In this document: positions 17,034 to 25,448 of the stretch, piece after piece
How the letters are laid out: every line of letters starts with the position of its first letter
Position numbering within the stretch: position 1 is the stretch's first letter
Source: Streptomyces venezuelae
GTDB lineage: Bacteria; Actinomycetota; Actinomycetes; Streptomycetales; Streptomycetaceae
DNA: 64,000 nucleotides
Direction: 5' to 3'
Assembly (NCBI RefSeq): GCF_008642275.1
Contig: NZ_CP029189.1
Span: 4,624,501 to 4,688,500 of the forward strand
The notes under the pieces: generated by a model
Told to the model about the DNA's origin: nothing
Database searches by the model: none
The model's input: only the letters and a program-made list of their open reading frames with translations
Program-made: the position numbers and the translations under genes

Positions 17034-17666
17034 GTGAGCTCCCCCTCTTCTTCGCCGACCCGAGTCGTCCTGCTGACCGGTCCGTCGGGCTCCGGAAAAT
17101 CCTCGCTGGCCGCCCGCTCAGGGCTGCCCGTGCTGCGCCTCGACGACTTCTACAAGGAGGGCGTCGACCCCACCCTCCCGCTCGTCGACGGCAGTTCCGA
17201 CATCGACTGGGACTCCCCGCTGTCCTGGGACGCGGACGCGGCGGTCGCCGCGATCGCCGAACTGTGCGCGGCGGGGCGGACCGACGTACCCGTCTACGAC
17301 ATCGCGACGAGCTCCCGGACGGGCACCGAGAGCCTCGACATCGACCGCACCCCGCTGTTCATCGCGGAAGGTATCTTCGCCGCCGACGTGGCCGCCCGCT
17401 GCCAGGAGCTCGGTCTCCTCGCGGACGCCATCTGCCTGCGCGGACGCCCCTCGACGACCTTCCGCCGCCGGCTGGCCCGCGACCTGCGGGAAGGCCGCAA
17501 GTCGGTGCCGTTCCTGCTGCGCAGGGGCCTGCGGCTGATGCGCGCCGAACGCGGCATCGTGGCCCGCCACGTGGCCCTGGGCGCGCACGCCTGCGCCGGT
17601 GACGAGGCGCTCGGCCGCCTGGCCGCGGCCGCGGCGGGCCGTCACCGCACCGCGACCCCGGCGTAG
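17034..17666 (+). CDS. uridine-kinase-like P-loop protein
   Basis: A 210-aa nucleotide-binding protein. A Walker A motif is near the N-terminus (GPSGSGKSS), followed by RLDDFYKEG, the conserved substrate-site stretch of uridine kinases and phosphoribulokinases, and a Walker B-like FIAEGIFAAD (near 112). The probable reaction is phosphorylation of uridine or cytidine. GTG at 17034 is chosen because the homologous part begins there. It lies between the deoC operon and the gamma-polymer locus and fits the nucleoside theme, but it lacks the CTACGCGCGTAG operator. Confidence 0.82.
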   Translation: MSSPSSSPTRVVLLTGPSGSGKSSLAARSGLPVLRLDDFYKEGVDPTLPLVDGSSDIDWDSPLSWDADAAVAAIAELCAAGRTDVPVYDIATSSRTGTESLDIDRTPLFIAEGIFAADVAARCQELGLLADAICLRGRPSTTFRRRLARDLREGRKSVPFLLRRGLRLMRAERGIVARHVALGAHACAGDEALGRLAAAAAGRHRTATPA

Positions 17667-17670
17667 GCCC

Positions 17671-18645
17671 TCACCGGCGGGACCAGCCCTCCGTCAGGGT
17701 GGTGATCGCGGCCGCGGCCCGGTCGAGGCCGCGGTCGTCGCCGCGGAGCGTCTTGTTCAGCTCGACGTGCAGGAAGCGGGACCGCCGGTCGGCGGCGGTC
17801 CGGCCCTGCTCGTTCTCCCGGCCGGCCAGCTTGCAGCGCGCGGAGTACGCCGTGCAGACCTCCAGGCCGTCCTGCCGCAGCGCGGCGGTCAGCCGTTCCG
17901 CGTCGGCCCGGGCGCTGTCGCCGGCTCCCGTGGAGACCACCGCGTCGCGCCCGCGGAACGACTCGTCCGCGAAGCCGTGCAGCTGGATCCCCGGCAGGTT
18001 CCGCCGTGCCAGCTCCTCCACGACCGCGTGGAAGACCGAGTCGTCGCGGTGCGCCACGTCCGCCGCCCCGTCCTCCCCCGCATCGCGGTGGGCGCCCGCG
18101 AGCACCAGTACCCCGCCGGGCGCCCCGCGCAGCACCCGGGCGCCCAGGAGCTCGGTGCGGGCGTCGGCGACGGGGTGGGGGACCTGGACCGACCAGCGTG
18201 CGGGCCGGTCCAGGTCGACGTAGATCCGGCCCCAGCCGCGGCTGGTGTGGCCCGATTCACTCACCGCGTCCGCCACCTCGGCGTACCGGCGTCCGCCGGG
18301 GGCGTCCGTGACGGTGCGCAGCGCGAAGTCGATCTCGGCCAGGCCGGTCCGCGCCGCTTCCGCATCCCCGTCGAGCAGGTGGGCGAACGCCTTGGTGAAC
18401 GCGAGTCGTTCCTGGTCCGTGGGGGTGCGGTAGCCGCCGCGCTCGCCGAAGCCGGCGGTGAAGCCGGCGATCCGCTGCTCCAGGCCGGTGTCGGCGGTGC
18501 GCTGGGGAGCGGGGCCGGACGGGCGGGTCGGCGGTGCGCTGGGCGGGCTCGTCGACCGAACGGCCAAAACGGCACAAAGGGCGATGAAGGCTCCGCACAG
18601 AACCGCAATCGTTACTCGCCTGGTCAGTGGAGCGCTCATAGTCAT
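17671..18645 (-). CDS. membrane-anchored or secreted hydrolase-like protein of unknown specificity
   Basis: A 324-aa protein with an N-terminal signal anchor (about 8-28), a Pro/Ser/Thr-rich linker and an extracytoplasmic domain. Possible metal-site residues recur in order: GAHRDAGEDG, HRDDSVFHAV, QLHGFADESF and LHVELNKTLRG. This spread of His, Asp and Glu recalls zinc-dependent amidohydrolases or poly-gamma-glutamate hydrolases, but I cannot assign a family with certainty. It is divergent (204-bp gap) from the operon encoding PgsB/PgsC-like proteins, which suggests processing of the same polymer. A second ATG at 18639 is also possible. Confidence 0.65.
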   Translation of the reverse strand: MTMSAPLTRRVTIAVLCGAFIALCAVLAVRSTSPPSAPPTRPSGPAPQRTADTGLEQRIAGFTAGFGERGGYRTPTDQERLAFTKAFAHLLDGDAEAARTGLAEIDFALRTVTDAPGGRRYAEVADAVSESGHTSRGWGRIYVDLDRPARWSVQVPHPVADARTELLGARVLRGAPGGVLVLAGAHRDAGEDGAADVAHRDDSVFHAVVEELARRNLPGIQLHGFADESFRGRDAVVSTGAGDSARADAERLTAALRQDGLEVCTAYSARCKLAGRENEQGRTAADRRSRFLHVELNKTLRGDDRGLDRAAAAITTLTEGWSRR

Positions 18646-18849
18646 ACGAAAATAACGGAGTGATGTGCTCCGCTTGCCGTTCCTCCGCTCTTCGCCCCGG
18701 CCCGCCCGCCACCCGGCCCCGCCGGCGGACCGGCCCGCGCTGACCGGACCGACCGAGGTCCTCGCCGCACCGCCCGAGAACCCGTAAGCCCAGATCATCA
18801 CACTCCCCAGGCCGCACCGGCTCCAGGACAGAACGAAGAGGAGCCCGCG

Positions 18850-21159
18850 TTGGCCGCGTCGCGATGGTATCGGCGGCACCGGAGCCGCCGTCGAGCCGAC
18901 ATGTCGCTGCTGGGCGGCGTCCGTCCGCCGATCGCGGCCCTGTCCGCCGTGCTGCTGGCGCTCGCCGCCCTCACCGCGTTCCAGCTCGGACACGTGGGCC
19001 GGGAGACCGTGCCGCCCGCCGTCCTCACCTCGCAGCAGTACTTCGCGGAAGACGGCGCCATCGCCCTGCGCGCCTCCCTGGACGAGAGCATCACGGACAT
19101 CGGCAGGACCGCCTCCCTCTTCAGCTCCGGCGAACCGGTCTCGCCCGACTCCGTGCTCGACAAGCTCGGCAGCGTCTACCAGAAGTGGCGCGGCACGGCC
19201 GTGATCGAGATCAAGTCGGGCCGTCTGGAGGCGCAGCGCGGCGAGAACCTCCCGCTGACCGCCCTCGACCTGACCGCGCTCGACGGGGAGAACGGCCTCG
19301 CCCCCCGCATGGTCCGGCTGGAGAACGGCGAGACCCGCCTGCTCACCCTCGCCCTGCTGTCCTGGCCCGACCGCCCCCAGCAGCTCCTCGTCGCCTCCAG
19401 CAGCCTCAAGGTCCCGGGCATCAGCCTGGGCAGGTCCCGCGCCATCGCCGTCCTCGACTCCTCCGGGCAGGTCCTCGGCAGCGACGGCATCGGCGGTTCA
19501 GGGCAGGAGAAGAAGCAGCTCGCGAAGTTCGCGAAGACCGTCGCCCAGAAGGCCGGACGCCACCCCCTCCAGGCCAAGGAACCCGGCTCCGGCGGCTTCG
19601 CGGGCGTCAGCGGCAGCCTGCTCGGGGACTCCAGGGACGGCCACCGCTCCGTGGCCGGCTACGCGAAGCTCACCGGTTCGCAGCCCGGCGTGGGCACCGA
19701 CGCGACCGCCCTCGGCCTCACCGTCGTCTCGTTCGTCGGCGTCGCCGAGGAGCGCTCCGCCGCCGTCGACTCCTTCTTCTGGATCGCCGCGTCCGCCGCC
19801 CTGCTGGTGCTCGGCGCACTGGCCGTGGCCCTGCTCGTGACCACCGTGCAGCGCCCGCTGCTCCGGCTGTTCCTGGAGAGCCGCCGGATCGGCCGCGGCG
19901 ACCTGCACCGGCCGGTCACGGTGCCGAAGTACGGCGAGGCCGCCCGCATCGGCGCCGCCCTCGACCGGCTGCGCCGGCAGCTCCTCGGCGAGCCCGGAAC
20001 GCAGACCGGGACTCCCCGCGGGGGCCGCCGCTCCCGGATCGGGACCCGCGCCCTCCTCGGGGTGTGCGCGGTCCTGCTCCTGGTGTGGTCGGCACCGCTC
20101 CTGCTGACGCTCAACCGGGCCGGCGCCTCCGTCGACGTACCCCGGACGATCGTCGACGACCAGCGCGAACGCACCGACACCCTCGCCGACCGGGTACGCC
20201 GGGCCCTCAACGAGGGACACGCCGACCTCACCTCCGTGGCCTCCGTCATCAGCGACAAGAGCACCCCCGCCGAGCTGACCAAGCTGCTGGAGCGCACCCG
20301 CAGCCAGCACGGGCGCTACGAGTCCCTCTACGTCCTGAACGCCGACGGAACCGTCCTGGCGCGGGCCGGCGGCAAACCCCACCACCCCGCCGGCCAGGGC
20401 CCCTCGAAACAGCCCGTGACCCTGTCCGACAGCGGCAACCGGCCCGTCATCACCGAATTCGCCGAGGCACCCGGCCTGGCCGGCGCCGCCGTGGTCGGCG
20501 AGCTGCGCATCGACTTCCTCAACGCCCTGCTCAAGCGGCCCGGTCTGGGCGAGGTCCGCATCGTCGACGGCCGGCACCGGGTGATCGGCGGCAACGAGGG
20601 CTACCTGGCCTTCACACCGCTGTCGGACGCCAAGCTCGACGCCCTGGTCCGAGCCGCCCGCGCGAAGGGCGACGCCGACGCGAAGGGCGACGCCGACGCC
20701 AAGGCGGACAAGGGCCCGCGCGCCAGGAGCACCCTGCTCCGCGACGGCGGCGTCTCCATCGCCGCCGCGGCGCCCATGACCGGCGGAGGCGTCGCCCAGC
20801 CGCTGGACTGGACCGTCGTCACCCGGCAGCCGGCCAAGGGCCTGGAGATCCCCGCGTACACCGCGCAGAACCGCACCGTCCTGGCCGGACTGCTCGGTCT
20901 CACCGGAGCCGTGGCCTGCCTCGGCTGGATCCACATCATCGTGGTGCGGCCGCTGCGCGACCTCGCCGACCGGGCGGAGGCCCTGGCCGACGGCGACCGC
21001 CGCACCGTCCTCTACCCGACCCACCACGACGAGGTCGGCGCCGTCACCCGCAGCCTCGAAGTCATCCGCCTGCAGCTGCAGGAGCAGCGCAAGCGGGACG
21101 CCGCCGGCGGCACCACCGGCCGGACGCCCGGCCGTGCCGCCCCGGCCGGAAGGAACTGA
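18850..21159 (+). CDS. tandem extracytoplasmic-sensor/HAMP membrane protein without output domain
   Basis: A 769-aa membrane protein built as two similar halves. Half one: TM (about 28-48), a large Cache-like extracytoplasmic domain, TM (about 305-330) and a HAMP-like segment (to about 385). Half two: TM (about 398-418), a second sensor domain (to about 670), TM (about 678-700) and HAMP (about 700-750). There is no kinase, cyclase or methyl-accepting domain. A repeated AKGDADAKGDADAK stretch lies in the second sensor. TTG is the start, 7 nt after GAGGAG. It is first in the operon with pgsB (6-nt gap), so it may sense the envelope or stand in for PgsA in anchoring the synthase. Confidence 0.82.
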   Translation: MAASRWYRRHRSRRRADMSLLGGVRPPIAALSAVLLALAALTAFQLGHVGRETVPPAVLTSQQYFAEDGAIALRASLDESITDIGRTASLFSSGEPVSPDSVLDKLGSVYQKWRGTAVIEIKSGRLEAQRGENLPLTALDLTALDGENGLAPRMVRLENGETRLLTLALLSWPDRPQQLLVASSSLKVPGISLGRSRAIAVLDSSGQVLGSDGIGGSGQEKKQLAKFAKTVAQKAGRHPLQAKEPGSGGFAGVSGSLLGDSRDGHRSVAGYAKLTGSQPGVGTDATALGLTVVSFVGVAEERSAAVDSFFWIAASAALLVLGALAVALLVTTVQRPLLRLFLESRRIGRGDLHRPVTVPKYGEAARIGAALDRLRRQLLGEPGTQTGTPRGGRRSRIGTRALLGVCAVLLLVWSAPLLLTLNRAGASVDVPRTIVDDQRERTDTLADRVRRALNEGHADLTSVASVISDKSTPAELTKLLERTRSQHGRYESLYVLNADGTVLARAGGKPHHPAGQGPSKQPVTLSDSGNRPVITEFAEAPGLAGAAVVGELRIDFLNALLKRPGLGEVRIVDGRHRVIGGNEGYLAFTPLSDAKLDALVRAARAKGDADAKGDADAKADKGPRARSTLLRDGGVSIAAAAPMTGGGVAQPLDWTVVTRQPAKGLEIPAYTAQNRTVLAGLLGLTGAVACLGWIHIIVVRPLRDLADRAEALADGDRRTVLYPTHHDEVGAVTRSLEVIRLQLQEQRKRDAAGGTTGRTPGRAAPAGRN

Positions 21160-21165
21160 TCCACC

Positions 21166-22782
21166 GTGCTCTTCCTCTACTGCGTACTGGTCGTCTGCTG
21201 CCTGGTCATGCTCGTCGCGGGCGTCGTCGAGCAGCGCCGGCACTACGCCAACCTCGCGCAGATACCGAACCGGGTGCTGGTCAACGGCATCCGCGGCAAG
21301 AGCTCCATCACCCGGCTGTGCGCGGGAGCCCTGCGCGGCGGCGGGCTCCTGACGGTCGCCAAGACCACCGGCACCGCGGCCCGCTTCATCCACCCGGACG
21401 CCACCGAGGAGCCCGTCTACCGCAAGTTCGGCATCGCCAACGTTGTCGAACAGATCGGCATCGTCCGGCGCGCCGCCGCCTACCAGCCGCACGCCCTGGT
21501 CATGGAGTGCATGGCGGTCATGCCCGCCCTCCAGGAGATCAACCAGTCGAAGCTGATCCAGTCGACCATCGGCGTCCTGTGCAACGTCCGCGAGGACCAC
21601 GTCGCCGAGATGGGCCCCACCCTCGACGACATCGCGCGCTCCCTCTCGCGCTCCATGCCGCACGGCGGAATCTGTGTCACCGCCGAGAAGGAGCGCTTCC
21701 ACGTGCTCCAGGAGGAGGCCGACGCGCGCGACTGCACGCTCGTCTACGCCGACCCCGACACCGTCAGCGACGACGAGCTGCGCGGCTTCAGCTGGTTCAC
21801 CTTCAAGGAGAACGTCGCCATCGCGCTCACCGTCGCCGAGCTCCTCGGGGTCGACCGCGAGACCGCCCTCCAGGGGATGTACGACGCCCCGCCGGACCCC
21901 GGCGTGCTCTCCGTCGAGCGGTACGTGGCCCCCGGCGGCAAGCGGGTGCGCTTCGCCAACGTCTTCGCCGCGAACGACCCCGAGTCGACGCTGATGAACA
22001 TCAACCAGCTCCTCGACCTCGGCGCCGTCGACCGCCCCCTCAACGTCGTGATCAACTGCCGCCCGGACCGCGTCGAGCGCAACGGCCAGATGGGCGCGAT
22101 CGTCCCGGACCTGATGCCCGACAAGGTCTTCGTGATCGGGCACCCGGCCAAGAGCGCCATCGACGCGATCCCCGCCGAGTGGCGCGGGCGCGCCGTCGAC
22201 CTCGGCGGCGACCAGCGCGTCGGCGCGGAGTTCATGAACGAGCTCCTCGGCCACCTGGGCGAGAGCTCCTCGCTGGTCGCCATCGGCAACATCCACGGCC
22301 AGGGCGAGATCCTCCTGGAACACCTGGCGGAACTCCCCGGCTTCGAGGACGAGCCCGGCCCGGAGGAACCCCACGGGCACCAGGAGCCCGCCGTACCCCG
22401 GCAGGCCGCGCCCGCCCAGCCGCTGTACGTCCCGCACCTCGACCCGTACGCCGACCTCACCGCCGCCCAGGAAGCCAGGTACGTGCAGCCTCCCGTGCCG
22501 CGGCAGTACGCCCACCCGCCCCAGCAGCACGTCCAGTCCGACCCCCGGGACGCGTACCCGCGGCAGACGGAAGGGCAGTGGCAGCAGGCCCCCCACGCGC
22601 AGCAGCAGCCGTACGGACACCAGCCCTGGCCGCCCCACCCGTACGAGCAGCAGCCGTACGGGGCCCGCCCGTACGAGCCCGATCCGTACGAGCCACGCGC
22701 GTACGAGCAGCACCCGTACGAGCCGCACCCGTACGAGCCCGACCCGAACCCGCAGTGGCAGAGCCCAGGAGACCCCCGTTGA
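21166..22782 (+). CDS. pgsB: poly-gamma-glutamate synthase PgsB/CapB-like ligase with repetitive tail
   Basis: A 538-aa Mur-ligase-like, membrane-tethered amide ligase. It has an N-terminal TM (1-20), an ATP P-loop (GIRGKSSITR, near residue 43), MECMAVMPALQE, NVREDHVAEMG and NVFAANDPEST. These are the hallmarks of PgsB/CapB, which joins glutamates through the gamma-carboxyl using ATP. The catalytic part ends near residue 390. The remaining ~145 residues are Pro/Gln/Tyr-rich, with PYEP/PYEQ/AYEQ repeats at the end, and are absent from Bacillus PgsB (about 390 aa). Start GTG with AAGGAA upstream. Its stop overlaps the pgsC TTG start. Confidence 0.9.
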   Translation: MLFLYCVLVVCCLVMLVAGVVEQRRHYANLAQIPNRVLVNGIRGKSSITRLCAGALRGGGLLTVAKTTGTAARFIHPDATEEPVYRKFGIANVVEQIGIVRRAAAYQPHALVMECMAVMPALQEINQSKLIQSTIGVLCNVREDHVAEMGPTLDDIARSLSRSMPHGGICVTAEKERFHVLQEEADARDCTLVYADPDTVSDDELRGFSWFTFKENVAIALTVAELLGVDRETALQGMYDAPPDPGVLSVERYVAPGGKRVRFANVFAANDPESTLMNINQLLDLGAVDRPLNVVINCRPDRVERNGQMGAIVPDLMPDKVFVIGHPAKSAIDAIPAEWRGRAVDLGGDQRVGAEFMNELLGHLGESSSLVAIGNIHGQGEILLEHLAELPGFEDEPGPEEPHGHQEPAVPRQAAPAQPLYVPHLDPYADLTAAQEARYVQPPVPRQYAHPPQQHVQSDPRDAYPRQTEGQWQQAPHAQQQPYGHQPWPPHPYEQQPYGARPYEPDPYEPRAYEQHPYEPHPYEPDPNPQWQSPGDPR

Positions 22783-23261
22783 TCCCCGCAGTCCTCACCC
22801 CCGAGATCGCCGCCATCGGCATCGCGCTGGGCCTGCTGTTCTCCCTGCTGTGCTACCTGACGACGAACCTCTCGCCCGGCGGAATGATCACCCCCGGCTG
22901 GCTCGCGCTCACCCTCGTAGAAGACCTGCAGCGCGCCGCCCTCGTCGTCGGCATCACCGCCCTGACGTACGCGCTCACCCTCGTCACCCAGAAGTTCGTC
23001 ATCCTCTACGGCAAGCGCCTGTTCGCGGCCGTCGTCCTCATCGGAGTCCTCCTCCAGGCCACGGTGGTGATCGTGCTCCAGATGAAGTTCCCCCTGCTGT
23101 ACGCGAACCAGACCCTCGGCTTCATCGTCCCCGGACTGATCGCCTACCAGCTCGTCCGCCAGCCCAAGGGCGCCACGCTGCTCGCCACCGGTTCCGCGAC
23201 CCTCCTGACGTACGTCGTCCTGACCGCGGGCATCCTGCTCGGCTTCATGCCGCACGCCTGA
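22779..23261 (+). CDS. pgsC: poly-gamma-glutamate synthase subunit PgsC/CapC-like
   Basis: A 160-aa integral membrane protein with four to five hydrophobic segments. It has the PgsC signature NLSPGGMITPGWLAL near residue 32 and a length close to Bacillus PgsC (about 149). PgsC forms the membrane part of the synthase with PgsB. It starts with TTG overlapping the pgsB stop (TTGA), with AGGAG 7 nt upstream, so translation is coupled. The pair is diagnostic of gamma-glutamyl polymer synthesis; the actual monomer here is unknown. Confidence 0.9.
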   Translation: MIPAVLTPEIAAIGIALGLLFSLLCYLTTNLSPGGMITPGWLALTLVEDLQRAALVVGITALTYALTLVTQKFVILYGKRLFAAVVLIGVLLQATVVIVLQMKFPLLYANQTLGFIVPGLIAYQLVRQPKGATLLATGSATLLTYVVLTAGILLGFMPHA

Positions 23262-23302
23262 CCGACGCCGGCCCGACCACCCGCACCGCCCGGAGCACAC
23301 CG

Positions 23303-24373
23303 ATGACCGCCAAGCCCGCCCGCCGCACCCGTCCCGTCCTGCACGCCGCCGTCGTGGGGATCCTGCTGGCCGGCAGCGCGTACTTCACCTACGAGCTGCG
23401 CAAGGAGGAACAGGCCAAGGCCCCCGAGGTGCTGCGCGTCACCGACCAGGCGCAGAAGGGCGGCGCCCAGGAGGGCGCCCAGAAGTGGGAGCGGCTGAAG
23501 AACCCGGAGCGCTCGGTCCTGCGGGGCGGGGACGGCGCCGTCCTCGCCACCTTCACGGACGGCGCGCGCACCGCCTCGCTCACCGGCAAGAGCCGTACCT
23601 TCACCGAGCCGGCCACCACCAAGACCCGCGTCGTCACCGACAACTGGGTCCGCCTGCTCCCGGAGAGCTGGCGCAACGGCGCCGAGCGCGAGCAGTGGTT
23701 CCAGGACTGGTTCAAGAAGTACTACGGGAGCGAGGAGGACGACCTCTTCGCGATCGCCTTCCAGTACGGGGACCAGGCACCGGTCAAGAAGGACGCGGCC
23801 GGCGTCCAGTACGCGGGCGACGCCGCCTTCGGGCCGCTCAACCCGAAGGGCTCCGAGGGCAACGACCTCCGCCTGGAGGAGTCGGACTTCTACGACTACC
23901 TCGGGATCCCGTACACCTTCCGCAACGGCACCACCCAGCAGCCGGAGAAGGCCAAGCACCGGTCCATGGACTGCTCCGGCTTCATCCGCACGGTCTTCGG
24001 CTACCGCGGCCGCTTCCCGCTGATGGCCTCCGACACCGGCGGCAACGGACTCCCGCGCACCGCCAACGCAATGGCCCGTTCGAAGGCCGGCGTGGACATC
24101 CTGGCCCTCAAGGGCGTCGGCCCGCAGGACCGGCCGGCCTCCGTCGACGTCCTCCAGCCGGGCGACCTGGTGTTCTTCAAGCTCGACGCGCGCACCGGGG
24201 ACCGGCTGGACCACACCGGCATGTACCTCGGCAACGACACCGAAGGGCACAAGATCTTCATATCGAGCCGTGAGGAGGCCAACGGCCCCACCATCGGCGA
24301 CAAGGGCGGCGCCTCCCGGCTCGACGGCAACGGCTACTACGCCGCCGCCCTGCGCAGCGCCAAGCGCCTGTGA
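23303..24373 (+). CDS. NlpC/P60-family hydrolase, membrane-anchored
   Basis: A 356-aa protein with one N-terminal TM (about 12-30), a ~190-residue unassigned region and a C-terminal NlpC/P60 domain. The catalytic Cys lies in SMDCSGFIRTVFGY (near 226) and the His in LDHTGMYLGND (near 307). This family cleaves gamma-D-glutamyl bonds in peptidoglycan; Bacillus PgdS, which cuts poly-gamma-glutamate, is also NlpC/P60. As the last gene of the pgs-like operon (41 nt after pgsC) it probably trims or releases the polymer, or links it to the wall. A terminator follows at 24413. Confidence 0.86.
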   Translation: MTAKPARRTRPVLHAAVVGILLAGSAYFTYELRKEEQAKAPEVLRVTDQAQKGGAQEGAQKWERLKNPERSVLRGGDGAVLATFTDGARTASLTGKSRTFTEPATTKTRVVTDNWVRLLPESWRNGAEREQWFQDWFKKYYGSEEDDLFAIAFQYGDQAPVKKDAAGVQYAGDAAFGPLNPKGSEGNDLRLEESDFYDYLGIPYTFRNGTTQQPEKAKHRSMDCSGFIRTVFGYRGRFPLMASDTGGNGLPRTANAMARSKAGVDILALKGVGPQDRPASVDVLQPGDLVFFKLDARTGDRLDHTGMYLGNDTEGHKIFISSREEANGPTIGDKGGASRLDGNGYYAAALRSAKRL

Positions 24374-24412
24374 CCCGGCCGTCCGCGCCGCGCACGGACA
24401 CCCGGGACATGT

Positions 24413-24460
24413 GAAGAGGCGGGATCGAGCGGACCCCCGTCCGCTCGATCCCGCCTCTTC
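24413..24460. terminator. bidirectional terminator between pgs-like operon and sigQ
   Basis: Perfect 22-bp inverted repeat (24413-24434 with 24439-24460), 4-nt loop, between convergent genes. Confidence 0.9.
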
Positions 24461-24560
24461 CCCCCGCGGCCCCCGCCCCACCCCCGTAGGACGGGCCCCC
24501 TGGCCCGATGGCTTCTGTGTGTGCCGGCCTCTGCGCGTGCCGGCTTCCGCGTGTGCCGCG

Positions 24561-25259
24561 TTACGCGACGAGCTCCTCGAAGGACTCCGCCTCGTCACGG
24601 CCGAAGCTGAGCGCCTCGTCCTCCCGCAGGCGGCGCAGCGAGCGCCAGATGCTCGACTTCACCGTGCCGACGCTGATGCCGAGGATCTCCGCGATCTCCG
24701 GGTCCGTGCGGCCCTCGTAGTAGCGGAGCACCAGCATCGTGCGCTGCGGCTCCGGGATGCGGGTCAGGGCCTGCCACAGCACCGCGCGCAGCTCCGTACC
24801 GCGCATCGCGTCCGTGTCGGAGGCCGTCTCCGGCAGCTCCTCCGTCGGGTATTCGTTCAGCTTCCGCCGACGCCACGCGCTGATGTGCAGGTTCGTCATC
24901 GTCCGGCGCAGGTAGCCGCCGACGGCCGCCTTGTCGCTGATCCGGTCCCAGGCGCGGTACGTGGAGAACAGTGCGCTCTGCAGCAGGTCCTCGGCCTCGT
25001 ACCGGTCGCCGGTGAGGTGGAAGGCCGTCGCGTACAGGGCGGCGCGCCGCTCCTGGACGTACGCCGTGAACTCGGCTTCGGAGATGGAGGAAGGAGCCTG
25101 CCCGGCGGCGGGAACCGCCTGGTACTGGTTTGCGTCAATGGCTACGACGTGGGCCGGCCGGGGACGGGCGACCGCCACCGTACGGACACCCGCCCGGCGG
25201 TTCACATCGTGCAGCCGCGTGACAACCGCGCTGGTCGTGGTGCTGTGCAGCGTGTTCAT
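24561..25259 (-). CDS. sigQ: ECF-type RNA polymerase sigma factor SigQ
   Basis: A 232-aa sigma-70 family factor. It has about 55 variable N-terminal residues, region 2 (AFHLTGDRYEAEDLLQSALF) and region 4 with its helix-turn-helix (DPEIAEILGISVGTVKSS). It belongs to the SigE/SigM-like ECF type common in actinobacteria. It is divergent from afsQ1, exactly as in Streptomyces coelicolor, where SigQ and AfsQ1/Q2 form a nitrogen-responsive circuit affecting antibiotic production and development. An AfsQ1 box lies in the shared promoter region, so AfsQ1 probably activates it. No anti-sigma gene is adjacent. Confidence 0.92.
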   Translation of the reverse strand: MNTLHSTTTSAVVTRLHDVNRRAGVRTVAVARPRPAHVVAIDANQYQAVPAAGQAPSSISEAEFTAYVQERRAALYATAFHLTGDRYEAEDLLQSALFSTYRAWDRISDKAAVGGYLRRTMTNLHISAWRRRKLNEYPTEELPETASDTDAMRGTELRAVLWQALTRIPEPQRTMLVLRYYEGRTDPEIAEILGISVGTVKSSIWRSLRRLREDEALSFGRDEAESFEELVA

Positions 25260-25352
25260 CTCGCGCCCCCCGTCGTGGAGTGTGTCTGCTTCGGTCCGTT
25301 GTGCGTTGATGAAAAGACTGCCCGGCCGACTTAACCGGGGTGTCCGTCGACT

Positions 25353-25368
25353 GTCACAGCCGTGTCAC
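25353..25368. promoter_or_regulatory. AfsQ1 box between sigQ and afsQ1
   Basis: GTCAC-N6-GTCAC matches the published AfsQ1 consensus GTnAC-N6-GTnAC with no mismatch. It lies in the 189-bp divergent region, 93 bp from the sigQ start and 80 bp from the afsQ1 start. Confidence 0.85.
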
Positions 25369-25448
25369 AGCGACTTCTGACAGGACCCCGACAGGATCAC
25401 GTCGCGCGACGGTCGAGTTCCCGACGGCCGATGGGTCAGAATGAGCGC

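Noticed and set aside
19498..22728. Long antisense open frame opposite the sensor and pgsB genes
   Set aside because: Val/Gly/Asp-rich composition typical of the antisense of high-GC genes; no domain recognised.
18864..23261. A 4.4-kb open frame overlapping the sensor/HAMP and pgsB genes
   Set aside because: Its first 3.9 kb is Arg/Pro-rich out-of-frame translation of GC-biased genes. Only the last part (22779-23261) is a real gene (pgsC).
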